A stretch of DNA of 64,000 nt, taken from Bacillota bacterium (lineage in GTDB: Bacteria > Bacillota > Clostridia > Christensenellales > Borkfalkiaceae). Within the stretch, counting starts at the first letter, position 1. Each line of letters begins with the position of its first letter. Below, piece after piece: positions 23,775 to 32,469 of this stretch. The stretch lies in assembly GCA_003343995.1 (NCBI GenBank), contig QAKE01000058.1:1-64000 (forward strand), read 5' to 3'. The notes under the pieces are model-generated. The model saw nothing but the letters and a program-made list of their open reading frames with translations, had not been told where the DNA came from and searched no databases. A program made the position numbers and the translations under genes.

Positions 23775-25742
23775 ATGAAGAGAGAAAATAAAAAATACCG
23801 CGCGGATAAGCGCGGACAAAGCAAAAGCGTGCCCGAGCGCGTCAAACGGCGCGCGAGAGAGGAAAAATACGTCGAAGGCGTATTGCAGGGCAGCGAGCGC
23901 GGCTACGCCTTTTTATTGCAGGAGGGGGGCGATTATTACATCGCCGCCGGCGATTTGAACGGCGCGCTGCACGGCGACAGGGTGCGTGCGCGGGAAATGC
24001 GTTCCCGCGGACATTCGCGGCAGGCTGCCGTGGTGAAAATTTTGGAACGCGGCAGTCAAACGCTGTCGGGCACGTACGTTTCCAACCGTTACGGCGGGTT
24101 CGTCACGGCGGACGAGCGTCGCTTTTTTGCCGATATTTTTATCGGGAAGGATAAAACCTGCGGCGCGCAGACGGGCGACAAGGTCGCCGTGACCATAACG
24201 AAATTTCCCCCGCGCGGCAACCCCGAAGGTGAGATCACGGAGGTGTTCGGCAGGCAGTTCGACAGGGCGGCGGAGCTGAAAAGCATCGCCTATTCGTGCG
24301 GCGTGAAAGGGGATTTTCCCGAGGAAGTCAAACGCGCCGCGAAACGGGTTTCCGCGCAGGACGTTACAAAGGAACTTTCCCGCCGCCGCGATTTCAGCGG
24401 CGAGCTGATCTTCACCATCGACGGCGAGGACGCCCGCGATTTCGACGACGCGGTTTCCGTGAAAAGGGATGGGGATTACTTTTTGTTGGGCGTGCATATC
24501 GCCGACGTTTCCCATTACGTGAAAGCGGGCGAAATCATCGACAAGGAGGCGTTCGATCGGGCAACGAGCGTATATTTTCCCGAAAAGGTCGTTCCCATGC
24601 TGCCGGAAAGCCTTTCCAACGGCGCGTGTTCGCTGGTGGAGGGGGAATACCGCCTCACGTTGTCGTGCGTGATGAAGGTGGACGGCAAGGGAAACGTCGT
24701 TTCCCACGAACTTGCGGAAAGTTTTATCAAGAGCCGCGCGCGCCTTACCTATACCGAGGCGCAGAGAATGCTCGACGGAGACAAGCGGTCGGCGAAAAAC
24801 CGCAAGGACGTCGCCGCCATGCTCGCGGATATGCAAGCGCTTTACCGCATTTTGGCGAAAAAACGCGCCGAGCGGGGCAGCGTGGACTTTGAAATTCCCG
24901 AAGCGAGCATCTTTGTCGACGAAAAGGGCGGCGTGACGATCGAAAAGCGCGAGCGGGACGACGCGCACCGCATCATAGAAGAGTTTATGATCCTTGCCAA
25001 CGAAACGGTGGCCGCCGATTTGTTTTATAAAAAACTTCCCTGCGTTTACCGCGTGCACGACATGCCGGAGGAGGGAAAGCTGACGGCGTTTTACGATTTT
25101 ATCGCGGGCTTAGGCGTTTCCGCGCCGAAAAAGAGCAAGGTGAGCGGCAAGGATTTTTCCGCGCTGCTCGAACGCGTGAAGGATAAAAGCTACGCGAAAG
25201 TGGTCAACACCGTGATGCTCCGTTCCATGCAAAAGGCGAAATATTCCCCGCAGGACATCGGGCATTTCGGGCTGGCGAGCGAGCATTACTGCCACTTTAC
25301 CTCGCCGATACGCCGCTATCCCGATCTCGTGGTGCATAGAATCGTCAAAAGCTTTTTAAATGGCGGCGCGGGCGCGGCGAACCGGTATAAGGAACAGGCG
25401 GCGGCTGCGGCGGCGCAGTCCTCCGCAAAGGAATTGAAGGCGCAGGAAGCGGAACGCGCCGTGGACGATTTTTACAAAATGCTCTATCTTTCCGCGCATA
25501 TCGGGGAGGAATTCGACGGCGTAATTTCCGGCGTTACCAATTTCGGGCTCTTCGTGGAGCTGGAAAATACGGCGGAGGGACTCATCCGTATCGAAACCTT
25601 AAAGGGCGGTTGGTACGATTTCGACGAGAAAAACCTGCTCTTGAAAAATAAGAAAAACACCTACCGTCTGGGGCAGAAGATGCGTATTCGCGTGGACGGC
25701 GTGAACGCGATGACGAGAAAGGCGGAATTTTCCGAAGCGTAA
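23775..25742 (+). CDS. rnr: Ribonuclease R
   Basis: A ~655-residue RNB-family 3'-5' exoribonuclease. It has a basic N-terminus, cold-shock/OB regions, the RNB catalytic core with the metal-binding run DGEDARDFDDAV, and a C-terminal S1 domain (GVISGVTNFGLFVELENTAEG). RNase R degrades structured RNA and works with tmRNA-SmpB in ribosome rescue; smpB follows after 37 bp. The start is uncertain: ATG 23775 lies right after the terminator with a poor ribosome site, and an in-frame ATG at 23730 with AAAGGTG would make translation pass through the terminator stem. Confidence 0.93.
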   Translation: MKRENKKYRADKRGQSKSVPERVKRRAREEKYVEGVLQGSERGYAFLLQEGGDYYIAAGDLNGALHGDRVRAREMRSRGHSRQAAVVKILERGSQTLSGTYVSNRYGGFVTADERRFFADIFIGKDKTCGAQTGDKVAVTITKFPPRGNPEGEITEVFGRQFDRAAELKSIAYSCGVKGDFPEEVKRAAKRVSAQDVTKELSRRRDFSGELIFTIDGEDARDFDDAVSVKRDGDYFLLGVHIADVSHYVKAGEIIDKEAFDRATSVYFPEKVVPMLPESLSNGACSLVEGEYRLTLSCVMKVDGKGNVVSHELAESFIKSRARLTYTEAQRMLDGDKRSAKNRKDVAAMLADMQALYRILAKKRAERGSVDFEIPEASIFVDEKGGVTIEKRERDDAHRIIEEFMILANETVAADLFYKKLPCVYRVHDMPEEGKLTAFYDFIAGLGVSAPKKSKVSGKDFSALLERVKDKSYAKVVNTVMLRSMQKAKYSPQDIGHFGLASEHYCHFTSPIRRYPDLVVHRIVKSFLNGGAGAANRYKEQAAAAAAQSSAKELKAQEAERAVDDFYKMLYLSAHIGEEFDGVISGVTNFGLFVELENTAEGLIRIETLKGGWYDFDEKNLLLKNKKNTYRLGQKMRIRVDGVNAMTRKAEFSEA

Positions 25743-25744
25743 AC

Positions 25745-25773
25745 TTGCCTAACGGAAAAAAACGGTGTATAAT
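25745..25773 (+). promoter_or_regulatory. Internal promoter of smpB, predicted leaderless
   Basis: TTGCCT (25745-25750), 17-bp spacer, TATAAT (25768-25773), starting 3 bp after the rnr stop. The ATG at 25780 is 6 nt after the -10 box, which places the expected transcription start on the A of ATG. Confidence 0.65.
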
Positions 25774-25779
25774 GGAATT

Positions 25780-26235
25780 ATGGATATCAGAACGATAGCG
25801 GTGAACCGCGCCGCGTCGCACGAATATTTTATAGACGAAACCTACGAATGCGGCGTGGTATTGGACGGCGCGGAGGTCAAGTCGGTGCGCGGCGGCAAAA
25901 TCAATTTAAAAGACGGCTTTTGTCTGGTGGCAAACGGCGAAGTGTTTTTAAAAAACGTGCATATTTCCCTCTATTCGGGGGCGGGAACCTTCAATTCCCG
26001 CGAAGAAAAGCGGGATAGAAAACTGCTTTTGAAAAAGCACGAAATCGCAAAAATCGCGGGAAAAGTCAGCCAGAAGGGTTATACCCTCGTGCCGCTTAGG
26101 GCGTATTTCAAAAACGCGCTGATCAAAGTGGAAATCGGGCTTTGCCGCGGCAAGCACACCTTCGACAAAAAGCAGACTTTAAAAGAAAAAGATATAAAAA
26201 GAAAAGCCGAAAGGGAAATAAAGGAGTACAAATAG
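25780..26235 (+). CDS. smpB: SsrA-binding protein SmpB
   Basis: A 151-residue OB-fold protein that binds the tRNA-like part of tmRNA and carries it into stalled ribosomes. Family runs are HEYFIDETYECGVVL, GAEVKSVRGGKINLKDGF and the terminal FDKKQTLKEKDIKRKAEREI helix, which occupies the empty mRNA channel. The ATG at 25780 (MDIRTIAV) is the conserved start; only GGA precedes it. Its RNA partner ssrA lies 2.3 kb downstream and its nuclease partner rnr just upstream, so the trans-translation genes are grouped. Confidence 0.96.
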   Translation: MDIRTIAVNRAASHEYFIDETYECGVVLDGAEVKSVRGGKINLKDGFCLVANGEVFLKNVHISLYSGAGTFNSREEKRDRKLLLKKHEIAKIAGKVSQKGYTLVPLRAYFKNALIKVEIGLCRGKHTFDKKQTLKEKDIKRKAEREIKEYK

Positions 26236-27510
26236 ATGAAAAAAGACACCATTTGCGTACAGGGCGGCTACCGCCCGAAAAACGGAGAACCGAGACAGAT
26301 TCCCATCGTACAGAGCACGACGTTCAAATACGATACCAGCGAGGACATGGGAAAACTGTTCGATCTGGAGGCGAGCGGCTATTTTTATACCCGCCTGCAA
26401 AACCCCACCAACGACTACGTTGCAGCCAAGATCTGCGAACTCGAAGGGGGAACGGCGGCGATGCTCACTTCTTCGGGACAGGCGGCGAACTTTTACAGCG
26501 TGTTCAATATCGCGACCTGCGGGGATCACGTCGTCGCCAGCGCGGAAATTTACGGCGGAACCTACAACCTTTTTGCCGTCACCATGAAAAAGATGGGCAT
26601 CGATTTCACCTTCGTTCCCGCCGACGCTGCGGAGGAAGAGCTCGACGCGGCTTTCCGCCCGAACACCAAGGCGATGTTCGGCGAAACCATCGCGAATCCC
26701 GCGCTTTCGGTGCTCGATATCGAGTTGTTTGCCAAGGTCGCGCACAAGCACGGCGTGCCGCTGATCATCGATAACACCTTCGCCACGCCCGTCAACTGCC
26801 GTCCCTTCGAATGGGGCGCGGACATCGTCACCCATTCCACCACGAAGTACCTCGACGGTCACGGCGCGGCGGTGGGCGGCTGCATCGTGGACAGCGGAAA
26901 ATTCGACTGGACGAAATATCCCGAAAAATTTTCCGGACTTTGCACGCCGGACGATTCCTATCACGGCGTCACGTATACCGAGCGGTTCGGTCTCGGCGGC
27001 GCGTTTATCACCAAAGCCACGGCGCAGCTGATGCGCGATTTCGGTTCGATTCAATCGCCGCAGAACGCCTTCTTGCTCAACCTAGGCATCGAAAGCTTGC
27101 ACGTCCGCATGAAAAAACATTGCGAAAACGGTCAGCGCGTAGCGGAATTTTTAAGCAAGCATCCCAAAGTTGCGTGGGTGCGTTACTGCGGGCTGAAGGG
27201 CGATAAATATTACGATCTGGCGCAGAAATACCTGCCCGACGGTTCCTGCGGCGTGGTCAGTTTCGGCGTGGAAGGGGGCAGAAAGGCTTCGGAAAAATTC
27301 ATGAAGCACCTTAAAATCGCCGCCATCGCCACGCACGTTGCCGACGCGCGCACCTGCTGTCTGCATCCCGCCAGCGCCACGCACCGCCAGATGAGCGACG
27401 AAGAACTCGTTGCCGCGGGCATCACGCCCGATCTGGTTCGTCTGTCCTGCGGGCTGGAAGACGCGGACGATCTGATCGCCGACATCGACAACGCGCTCAA
27501 ATCCGTTTAA
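26236..27510 (+). CDS. metY: O-acetylhomoserine sulfhydrylase (MetY), PLP-dependent
   Basis: A 424-residue Cys/Met metabolism PLP enzyme. The pyridoxal phosphate lysine is Lys204 in HSTTKYLDGHG, and SSGQAANF and IIDNTFATP are further landmarks. The length and the sequence near the N-terminus (QSTTFKYD...ASGYFYTRLQNPTND) indicate the O-acetylhomoserine sulfhydrylase group, which makes homocysteine from O-acetylhomoserine and sulfide. It begins directly after the smpB stop with AAGGAG inside smpB, and is followed after 21 bp by metA, which supplies its substrate. Co-transcription with smpB is likely. Confidence 0.92.
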   Translation: MKKDTICVQGGYRPKNGEPRQIPIVQSTTFKYDTSEDMGKLFDLEASGYFYTRLQNPTNDYVAAKICELEGGTAAMLTSSGQAANFYSVFNIATCGDHVVASAEIYGGTYNLFAVTMKKMGIDFTFVPADAAEEELDAAFRPNTKAMFGETIANPALSVLDIELFAKVAHKHGVPLIIDNTFATPVNCRPFEWGADIVTHSTTKYLDGHGAAVGGCIVDSGKFDWTKYPEKFSGLCTPDDSYHGVTYTERFGLGGAFITKATAQLMRDFGSIQSPQNAFLLNLGIESLHVRMKKHCENGQRVAEFLSKHPKVAWVRYCGLKGDKYYDLAQKYLPDGSCGVVSFGVEGGRKASEKFMKHLKIAAIATHVADARTCCLHPASATHRQMSDEELVAAGITPDLVRLSCGLEDADDLIADIDNALKSV

Positions 27511-27531
27511 AAATCGTTTGGGAGGCTGTTT

Positions 27532-28455
27532 ATGCCCATCGTAATTCCAAAAGAAATCCCCGCGTACAAAACGCTGGTGGACGAAAAAATCTTCGTAATG
27601 ACCGCCGAGCGCGCGGCAAAGCAGGATATCCGCCCGATAGAAATCGCCATCGTCAACCTGATGCCGACGAAAATCGTTACGGAAACCCAGCTGATGCGGC
27701 TTTTATCCAATTCGCCGCTGCAAATCAACGTCACGTTGGTCAGCACGGAAACCTATACGGGGAAGCATACGCCCATCGAGCATTTGAACCGCTTTTATAA
27801 GCCCTTCGGAGAGGTGAAAAACCGCCGTTTCGACGGGCTGATCGTGACGGGCGCGCCGGTGGAAACCATGGAGTTCGAAGAGGTGAAATATTGGCCGGAG
27901 CTGGAGGAAATTTTCGAGTTCGCGCGGAACAACGTTACGAGCACCATCTTCATCTGCTGGGGCGCGCAGGCGGCGCTGTACTATTATTACGGTATCGAAA
28001 AACGCTTGCTCGACAAAAAGCTCTTCGGGGTATTTAAGCATAAACGGCTGGTGCAGTACGAGCGGCTGCTCAAGGGCATGGACGATGAATTTTACATGCC
28101 GCATTCCCGCCACACCACCATCGACGAGGAACAGATCCGCTCGGTAAAGGAGCTGCAATTGCTCGCGTCCTCCAAAGAGGCGGGCGCGTCCATCATCAAA
28201 TCGAAAAACGAAAAGTTCTTCTTTATCACGGGGCACGCGGAGTACGACAGGGAAACCTTGCAGTCGGAATACGAACGCGACCTCGCGCGCGGTCTGGAAA
28301 CCGTGACGGAACCCGTCAATTATTACGTAAACGGATATAAGAACGGCAAGGGCAAAATCAACATGAGCTGGGCGAGCACGGCGAATCTCATTTACGTCAA
28401 TTGGCTCAACTATTACGTGTACCAGATAACGCCTTTTAAGTTATACGAGGAATAA
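27532..28455 (+). CDS. metA: Homoserine O-acetyltransferase (MetA family)
   Basis: A 307-residue enzyme of the MetA family. The catalytic Cys142 is in FICWGAQAAL and the His/Glu of the triad lie in FFITGHAEYDRET. Residue 111, in TGAPVE, is Glu; work on Bacillus MetA showed that Glu here gives acetyl-CoA use and Gly succinyl-CoA use, so this should make O-acetylhomoserine. That agrees with metY upstream. The start follows GGGAGG. Together with metY this gives direct sulfhydrylation to homocysteine. No S-box or T-box leader was seen before the pair, since smpB abuts it. Confidence 0.94.
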   Translation: MPIVIPKEIPAYKTLVDEKIFVMTAERAAKQDIRPIEIAIVNLMPTKIVTETQLMRLLSNSPLQINVTLVSTETYTGKHTPIEHLNRFYKPFGEVKNRRFDGLIVTGAPVETMEFEEVKYWPELEEIFEFARNNVTSTIFICWGAQAALYYYYGIEKRLLDKKLFGVFKHKRLVQYERLLKGMDDEFYMPHSRHTTIDEEQIRSVKELQLLASSKEAGASIIKSKNEKFFFITGHAEYDRETLQSEYERDLARGLETVTEPVNYYVNGYKNGKGKINMSWASTANLIYVNWLNYYVYQITPFKLYEE

Positions 28456-28469
28456 ATTTGTCGTTTCGG

Positions 28470-28498
28470 TTGACAAAAAGTAAAATTTAGCATATGAT
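28470..28498 (+). promoter_or_regulatory. Sigma-A promoter of ssrA
   Basis: TTGACA (28470-28475), 17-bp spacer, TATGAT (28493-28498). The ~20-nt leader of the precursor holds a GCCCCGC/GCGGGGC hairpin just before the mature 5' end. Confidence 0.8.
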
Positions 28499-28527
28499 AT
28501 TATCGCCCCGCACGCGGGGCGATACAA

Positions 28528-28879
28528 GGGCCGCTGGAAGATTCGATTGGGAGGGTAGGCGCCCGTAAGCATACCGCAGGCTCGGCTGCGTTAAAACGGA
28601 AACTTAAATTTAAATGCAGATTCTAACAACGAATTAGCATACGCTGCTTAATTAAGCGTTGTCTTTCGTCGGTTACCTATCGGCCGGCGGCGGGCATCAA
28701 TTTCAGAATAGGGTACGAAACGCGCGTTTTTGCCGCGGCGTTCGTTTCGTAAAAAGCGGCATATTCCTCCGGCGGTTCGTCCGCCGAAAGCCGGAGGCGG
28801 AGAATAAAGGCGGAATAAGTATGTAGAAAGCGGGGCTGAAACTTTCAAGACACGGGGGCGGTACCCGTGCGGTCCACCA
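28528..28879 (+). ncRNA. ssrA: Transfer-messenger RNA (tmRNA)
   Basis: The 352-nt RNA starts with GGGCCGC, which pairs with GCGGTCC before the encoded ACCA at 28876-28879, forming the 7-bp acceptor stem with one G-U pair. The 5' region has the D-loop-like run GGAAGATTCGA typical of tmRNA. The tag frame runs from the resume codon GCA (28616) to TAA (28649-28651) and encodes ADSNNELAYAA, so the tag on stalled proteins is A-ADSNNELAYAA, ending in AA as proteases require. The T-stem is ACGGG/CCCGT, but its loop is GGCGGTA instead of the usual TTC-containing loop. rnr and smpB upstream complete the rescue system. Confidence 0.95.
28616..28651 (+). CDS. tmRNA-encoded proteolysis tag
   Basis: Eleven codons from the resume codon, ADSNNELAYAA, then TAA. 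The ending YAA differs from the common LAA but keeps the terminal Ala-Ala recognised by ClpXP-type proteases. Listed for its position; it is part of ssrA and not an independent gene. Confidence 0.85.
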   Translation, partial: ADSNNELAYAA

Positions 28880-28884
28880 AAACA

Positions 28885-28926
28885 CACCGCCGTGCGGCAG
28901 AATTCTGCCGCACGGCGGTGCTTTTT
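28885..28926 (+). terminator. Intrinsic terminator of ssrA
   Basis: A 16-bp perfect stem (28885-28900 with 28905-28920) around AATT, followed by CTTTTT. Confidence 0.93.
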
Positions 28927-28978
28927 CATAAAACGGAGATAATTTCCGTTATAACGGCATAAAATATTTCCAAAGGCA

Positions 28979-29007
28979 TTGACAAAGGGGAAAATAGGGA
29001 GTATAAT
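28979..29007 (+). promoter_or_regulatory. Consensus sigma-A promoter of the mgtC-glp operon
   Basis: TTGACA (28979-28984), 17-bp spacer, TATAAT (29002-29007). Transcription should start near 29014, leaving a ~115-nt leader. Confidence 0.88.
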
Positions 29008-29047
29008 GATACTATAAATCGAATAAATAGCGGAGAAACGGAGAAGC

Positions 29048-29101
29048 TTATCGTATTATCCCGCGCGTTGCGCGGGATTTTAAGGTCGGCTTTTCTTTTT
29101 T
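29048..29101 (+). promoter_or_regulatory. Structured leader with terminator-like helix before mgtC
   Basis: An inner hairpin ATCCCGCGC/GCGCGGGAT with loop GTT lies near 29063-29083, and an outer helix pairs GAGAAGC (about 29041-29047) with GCTTTTC (about 29091-29097), followed by a run of seven T. Such a leader in a transcript that ends with glpP suggests antitermination control; magnesium control of mgtC is the other possibility. No ligand-binding class was recognised. Confidence 0.45.
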
Positions 29102-29128
29102 TATTTTAAATTTTTCAAAGGGGTTGTT

Positions 29129-29785
29129 ATGGACTGGACAAATGAACTGATTTACCTTTTGCGCATTCTGCTCGCGGTGCTTTTGGGTTTTTGCATCGGC
29201 TTCGAGCGCAAAATGCGCTTCAAAGAGGCGGGCATCCGCACGCACACCATCGTGTGCGCGGGGGCGGCGCTGATCATGATCGTATCGAAATACGGTTTTG
29301 CCGACGTGCCGGATTTCGACGCCTCCCGCGTGGCGGCGCAAATCGTTTCCGGCATCGGTTTTATCGGCGCGGGCATGATTATTTACCGTAAAACGGCGAT
29401 CTACGGCTTGACGACGGCGGCGGGCGTTTGGGCAACGGCGGGCGTCGGTATGGCGGTCGGCAGCGGGCTTTACATCGTTTCGGTGGGCGCAACGATTTTG
29501 CTCATCACCGTGCAGTGCATCATGCATATCCGCTGCAAACTCTTCAAAACCAAAACTTATTGGCGGCTGCGCGTTCGTTTCGAGCAGACGGAAGACGAAA
29601 ACGAAACGGTGCGGGAGATTTTCGCGGCGGAGCGGTTCGAGCGGATTCAGACGGTGCGGGAAGGCGACCTGCTCGTATGCGACGCAACCATCAACACCGA
29701 TAAGAACTTCACCGCGGGCTACATTTCGGAAATACTGAAAAAATATCCCTTTATCCGCTCTATCGAGCGCTGCGGGGACGAATAA
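29129..29785 (+). CDS. mgtC: MgtC/SapB-family membrane protein
   Basis: A 218-residue protein with five hydrophobic segments in the first ~135 residues and a soluble ACT-like C-terminal part. Family motifs are LGFCIGFERKMRFKEAGIRTH, GIGFIGAGMI and LTTAAGVWATAGVGMAVG. MgtC proteins are induced by low magnesium in several bacteria and modulate ATP synthase or phosphate/Mg homeostasis; they are not transporters themselves. It is preceded by AAAGGGG and lies 21 bp before the glycerol-3-phosphate dehydrogenase-like gene, an unusual partner. Confidence 0.9.
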   Translation: MDWTNELIYLLRILLAVLLGFCIGFERKMRFKEAGIRTHTIVCAGAALIMIVSKYGFADVPDFDASRVAAQIVSGIGFIGAGMIIYRKTAIYGLTTAAGVWATAGVGMAVGSGLYIVSVGATILLITVQCIMHIRCKLFKTKTYWRLRVRFEQTEDENETVREIFAAERFERIQTVREGDLLVCDATINTDKNFTAGYISEILKKYPFIRSIERCGDE

Positions 29786-29806
29786 ATTTTACGGGAGAAA
29801 AACACT

Positions 29807-31228
29807 ATGTATGACGTAGCGATTATCGGCGGAGGGTGCGTCGGCGCGCTCACTGCGCGCGAGCTTACCCGCTATCGCCTTTCCGTGGCGGTGCTGGAAG
29901 CGGCGGCGGACGTGGCGGCGGGGGCAAGCCGAGCGAACAGCGGCATCGTGCACGCGGGGTTCGACGCGGCGGAAGGCTCTTTGAAAGCAAAATTCAACGT
30001 TGCGGGCAACGCGATGATGCCGAGCGTTTGCGAAGAGCTGGGCGTGGATTACGAAAACAACGGTTCGTTGGTTCTCGCCTTCGACGAAGAACAGATAAAG
30101 ACGCTTGAAACGCTCGTCGTCCGCGGCAGGGCGAACGGCGTTACGGGACTTCGTATCTTAAACCGCGAAGAGCTGAAAGCAAAAGAACCGAATGTGAGCG
30201 ACTCCGCCGTTGCCGCGCTGTTTGCGCCGACGGGGGGCATCGTGTGCCCCTTCGAACTGACCATCGCCGCCATGGGCAACGCCATGGACAACGGCGCGGA
30301 GCTTTTTACCGATTTCGAGGTGACGAAGGTAGAAAACAGAGAAAAAATCGCGTTGTATTCCGCCGACGGGCGCAGGGTGGAGGCGAAATACGCCGTCAAC
30401 TGCGCGGGGGCGGGTTCGGAAAAAATTGCCCGACTGTTCGGCGACGAGTCCTTTCGCATCGGCGCGAGAAAAGGGGAGTACATTCTCCTCGACGCGGCGG
30501 CGAGGGGCTTTGTAAAGAGTACGATTTTCACCGTTCCTACGGCGGCGGGAAAGGGGATTTTGGTTACGCCCACGGTGGACGGAAACATTCTCGTCGGACC
30601 GACCTCGGTGGAGGAGGATTCCTTTTCCTCGGCTATCCGTCGCGGCGCGTTCGACGAAATCATCGCTAAAGCCGATAAAATGTGCGAAAATATCCCCTTC
30701 GGGGAAACGATCACCTCCTTTGCCGGCGTTCGCGCCTACTGCGACAGGCACGATTTCGTTTTGGAGGAAAGCGCGGTAAACAATCTTTTCAACGCGGCGG
30801 GCATCGAATCGCCGGGGCTGACGGCGTCGCCCGCCATCGGAAAATACATCGCGGAAAAAATCGCGGCAAAATTCGGCGCGGAAAAGAAAAGCGATTTTAA
30901 ACCGAAACGGCAGGCGTTTTCCCATTTCAGAAAGCTGAGCGACGCGGAGAAAAACGCCGTCATCGCTAAACATCCCGAATACGGCCAAATCGTCTGCCGC
31001 TGCGAAAGCGTAACGCTGGGCGAGATTTTGCATGCGATACGTCAAAACCCGCCGGCGCGCACGATAGACGGCGTGAAACTGCGCACCCGCGCGGGCATGG
31101 GGCGGTGCCAGAGCGGATTCTGTCAGCCGACTACGCTGGAAATTTTAGCGAAAGAATACGGAATTTCCATGCAGGAAGTAACGAAAAACGGGGGGAAGTC
31201 GACGATTATCGACGGCGGTAACATATGA
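29807..31228 (+). CDS. FAD-dependent glycerol-3-phosphate dehydrogenase-like protein (GlpA type)
   Basis: A 473-residue flavoprotein. It begins with the dinucleotide-binding motif VAIIGGGCVGALTA, continues with the DAO/GlpD fold (SRANSGIVHAGFDA, RKGEYILLD) and ends with a BFD-like [2Fe-2S] domain carrying CRCESV and GRCQSGFCQP. This GlpA-like build lacks a membrane anchor. It forms a four-gene module with a pyridine-nucleotide-type oxidoreductase (4-bp overlap), a DUF1667 protein and glpP, the arrangement found in clostridial glycerol operons, so it probably oxidises glycerol 3-phosphate to dihydroxyacetone phosphate. Substrate is inferred from context. Confidence 0.87.
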   Translation: MYDVAIIGGGCVGALTARELTRYRLSVAVLEAAADVAAGASRANSGIVHAGFDAAEGSLKAKFNVAGNAMMPSVCEELGVDYENNGSLVLAFDEEQIKTLETLVVRGRANGVTGLRILNREELKAKEPNVSDSAVAALFAPTGGIVCPFELTIAAMGNAMDNGAELFTDFEVTKVENREKIALYSADGRRVEAKYAVNCAGAGSEKIARLFGDESFRIGARKGEYILLDAAARGFVKSTIFTVPTAAGKGILVTPTVDGNILVGPTSVEEDSFSSAIRRGAFDEIIAKADKMCENIPFGETITSFAGVRAYCDRHDFVLEESAVNNLFNAAGIESPGLTASPAIGKYIAEKIAAKFGAEKKSDFKPKRQAFSHFRKLSDAEKNAVIAKHPEYGQIVCRCESVTLGEILHAIRQNPPARTIDGVKLRTRAGMGRCQSGFCQPTTLEILAKEYGISMQEVTKNGGKSTIIDGGNI

Positions 31229-32469
31229 AAAGAGATATCGTAATCATCGGCGGCGGTCCGGCGGGGCTTGCCGCGGCAATCGCCGCGTACGACGCGGGGT
31301 GTAAGGACGTGCTGGTCGTTGAACGGGAAAACCGCGTCGGCGGCGTGCTCAAGCAATGTATTCACAACGGTTTCGGACTGACGCGTTTCAAGGAAAACCT
31401 CACCGGACCGGAATACGCGCATAAATTTATCGACGAGGCGGAAAAACGCGGCATCGAAATGATGCAAGACACCTTCGTTACGGCGCTCGGCGCGGATAAA
31501 ACGGTAACTTGTATGAACGAAAGAGGCATATTTACCGTGCAGGCGAAGGCTGTGATTTTGGCGATGGGGTGCCGCGAGCGCAGCAAGGGCGCGCTCAATA
31601 TCGCGGGTACGCGTCCCGCGGGGCTGTTCAGCGCAGGCACGGCGCAGAAATACGTGAATATTAAAGGCATGATGGTGGGCAAACGCGTGGTCATTCTCGG
31701 TTCGGGCGATATCGGGCTGATCATGGCGCGTCGTTTGACGCTGGAAGGCGCGAAGGTGCTTTGCGTCAGCGAAATCATGCCCTATTCTTCGGGGTTAAGG
31801 CGCAATATCGCGCAATGTTTGGACGATTTCGGCATCCCCTTATACCTCGAGCACACCGTGGTGGAGATCGAGGGAAAGGAGCGGGTGAGCGGCGTTACCA
31901 TCGCCAAGGTGGACGAGCGTAAACGCCCGATCGCGGGTACGGAAAAGCATTTCGACTGCGATACCGTGCTTTTTTCCGTGGGGCTCATTCCCGAAAACGA
32001 ACTTACAAAGCGCGCGGGCATAGTGCTCGACGCCCGCACGAAGGGCGCGGCGGTGGACGGCGACAGGCAGACCGATACCGAAGGCGTTTTCGCTTGCGGA
32101 AACGTATTGCACGTGCACGATTTGGTGGATTTCGTATCGGAAGAGGCGGAAATCGCCGGCAGAGCCGCGGCGGAATACGTGCTTTCGGGAGAAAGAAAAA
32201 AGGATTATATTTTCACCGAATGCGGAGAAAATATCTCGTATGTCCTGCCGCAGCGCGTCGATAAAAACAAAAACGCGCCGCAGAAGCTGTTTTTCCGCGT
32301 GCGCGCGGCGTTTCGGAACGCGGAGATCGCGGTGGATACCGGCGCCGCGGTAAAGAAAATCAAAAAACTCGCCGTCGCCCCCGGCGAAATGGAGAGCGTA
32401 ACGCTTTCCGCGGGGGAAATCGCCGCGGCGAAGTACGTGAAAATAAGCGTTACGGGAGGGGAAAGATAA
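31225..32469 (+). CDS. NAD(P)/FAD-dependent oxidoreductase, partner of the GlpA-like dehydrogenase
   Basis: A 414-residue protein of the pyridine nucleotide-disulfide oxidoreductase fold: FAD motif IVIIGGGPAGLAAA at the N-terminus, NAD(P) motif VVILGSGDIGLIMA near residue 155, and a flavin contact GVFACGNVLHVHD. The usual redox-active CxxC is not evident. The start overlaps the preceding gene by 4 bp and the stop overlaps DUF1667 by 1 bp, so the subunits are translationally coupled. It probably passes electrons from the GlpA-like subunit to an acceptor. Confidence 0.87.
   Translation: MKRDIVIIGGGPAGLAAAIAAYDAGCKDVLVVERENRVGGVLKQCIHNGFGLTRFKENLTGPEYAHKFIDEAEKRGIEMMQDTFVTALGADKTVTCMNERGIFTVQAKAVILAMGCRERSKGALNIAGTRPAGLFSAGTAQKYVNIKGMMVGKRVVILGSGDIGLIMARRLTLEGAKVLCVSEIMPYSSGLRRNIAQCLDDFGIPLYLEHTVVEIEGKERVSGVTIAKVDERKRPIAGTEKHFDCDTVLFSVGLIPENELTKRAGIVLDARTKGAAVDGDRQTDTEGVFACGNVLHVHDLVDFVSEEAEIAGRAAAEYVLSGERKKDYIFTECGENISYVLPQRVDKNKNAPQKLFFRVRAAFRNAEIAVDTGAAVKKIKKLAVAPGEMESVTLSAGEIAAAKYVKISVTGGER

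Noticed and set aside
23913..25058. A 381-codon antisense frame across rnr
   Set aside because: The plus strand encodes an intact RNase R catalytic domain; the other frame has no domain signature.
28540..28900. Short reading frames in the ssrA region
   Set aside because: They coincide with the tmRNA gene; only the tag frame is considered translated.
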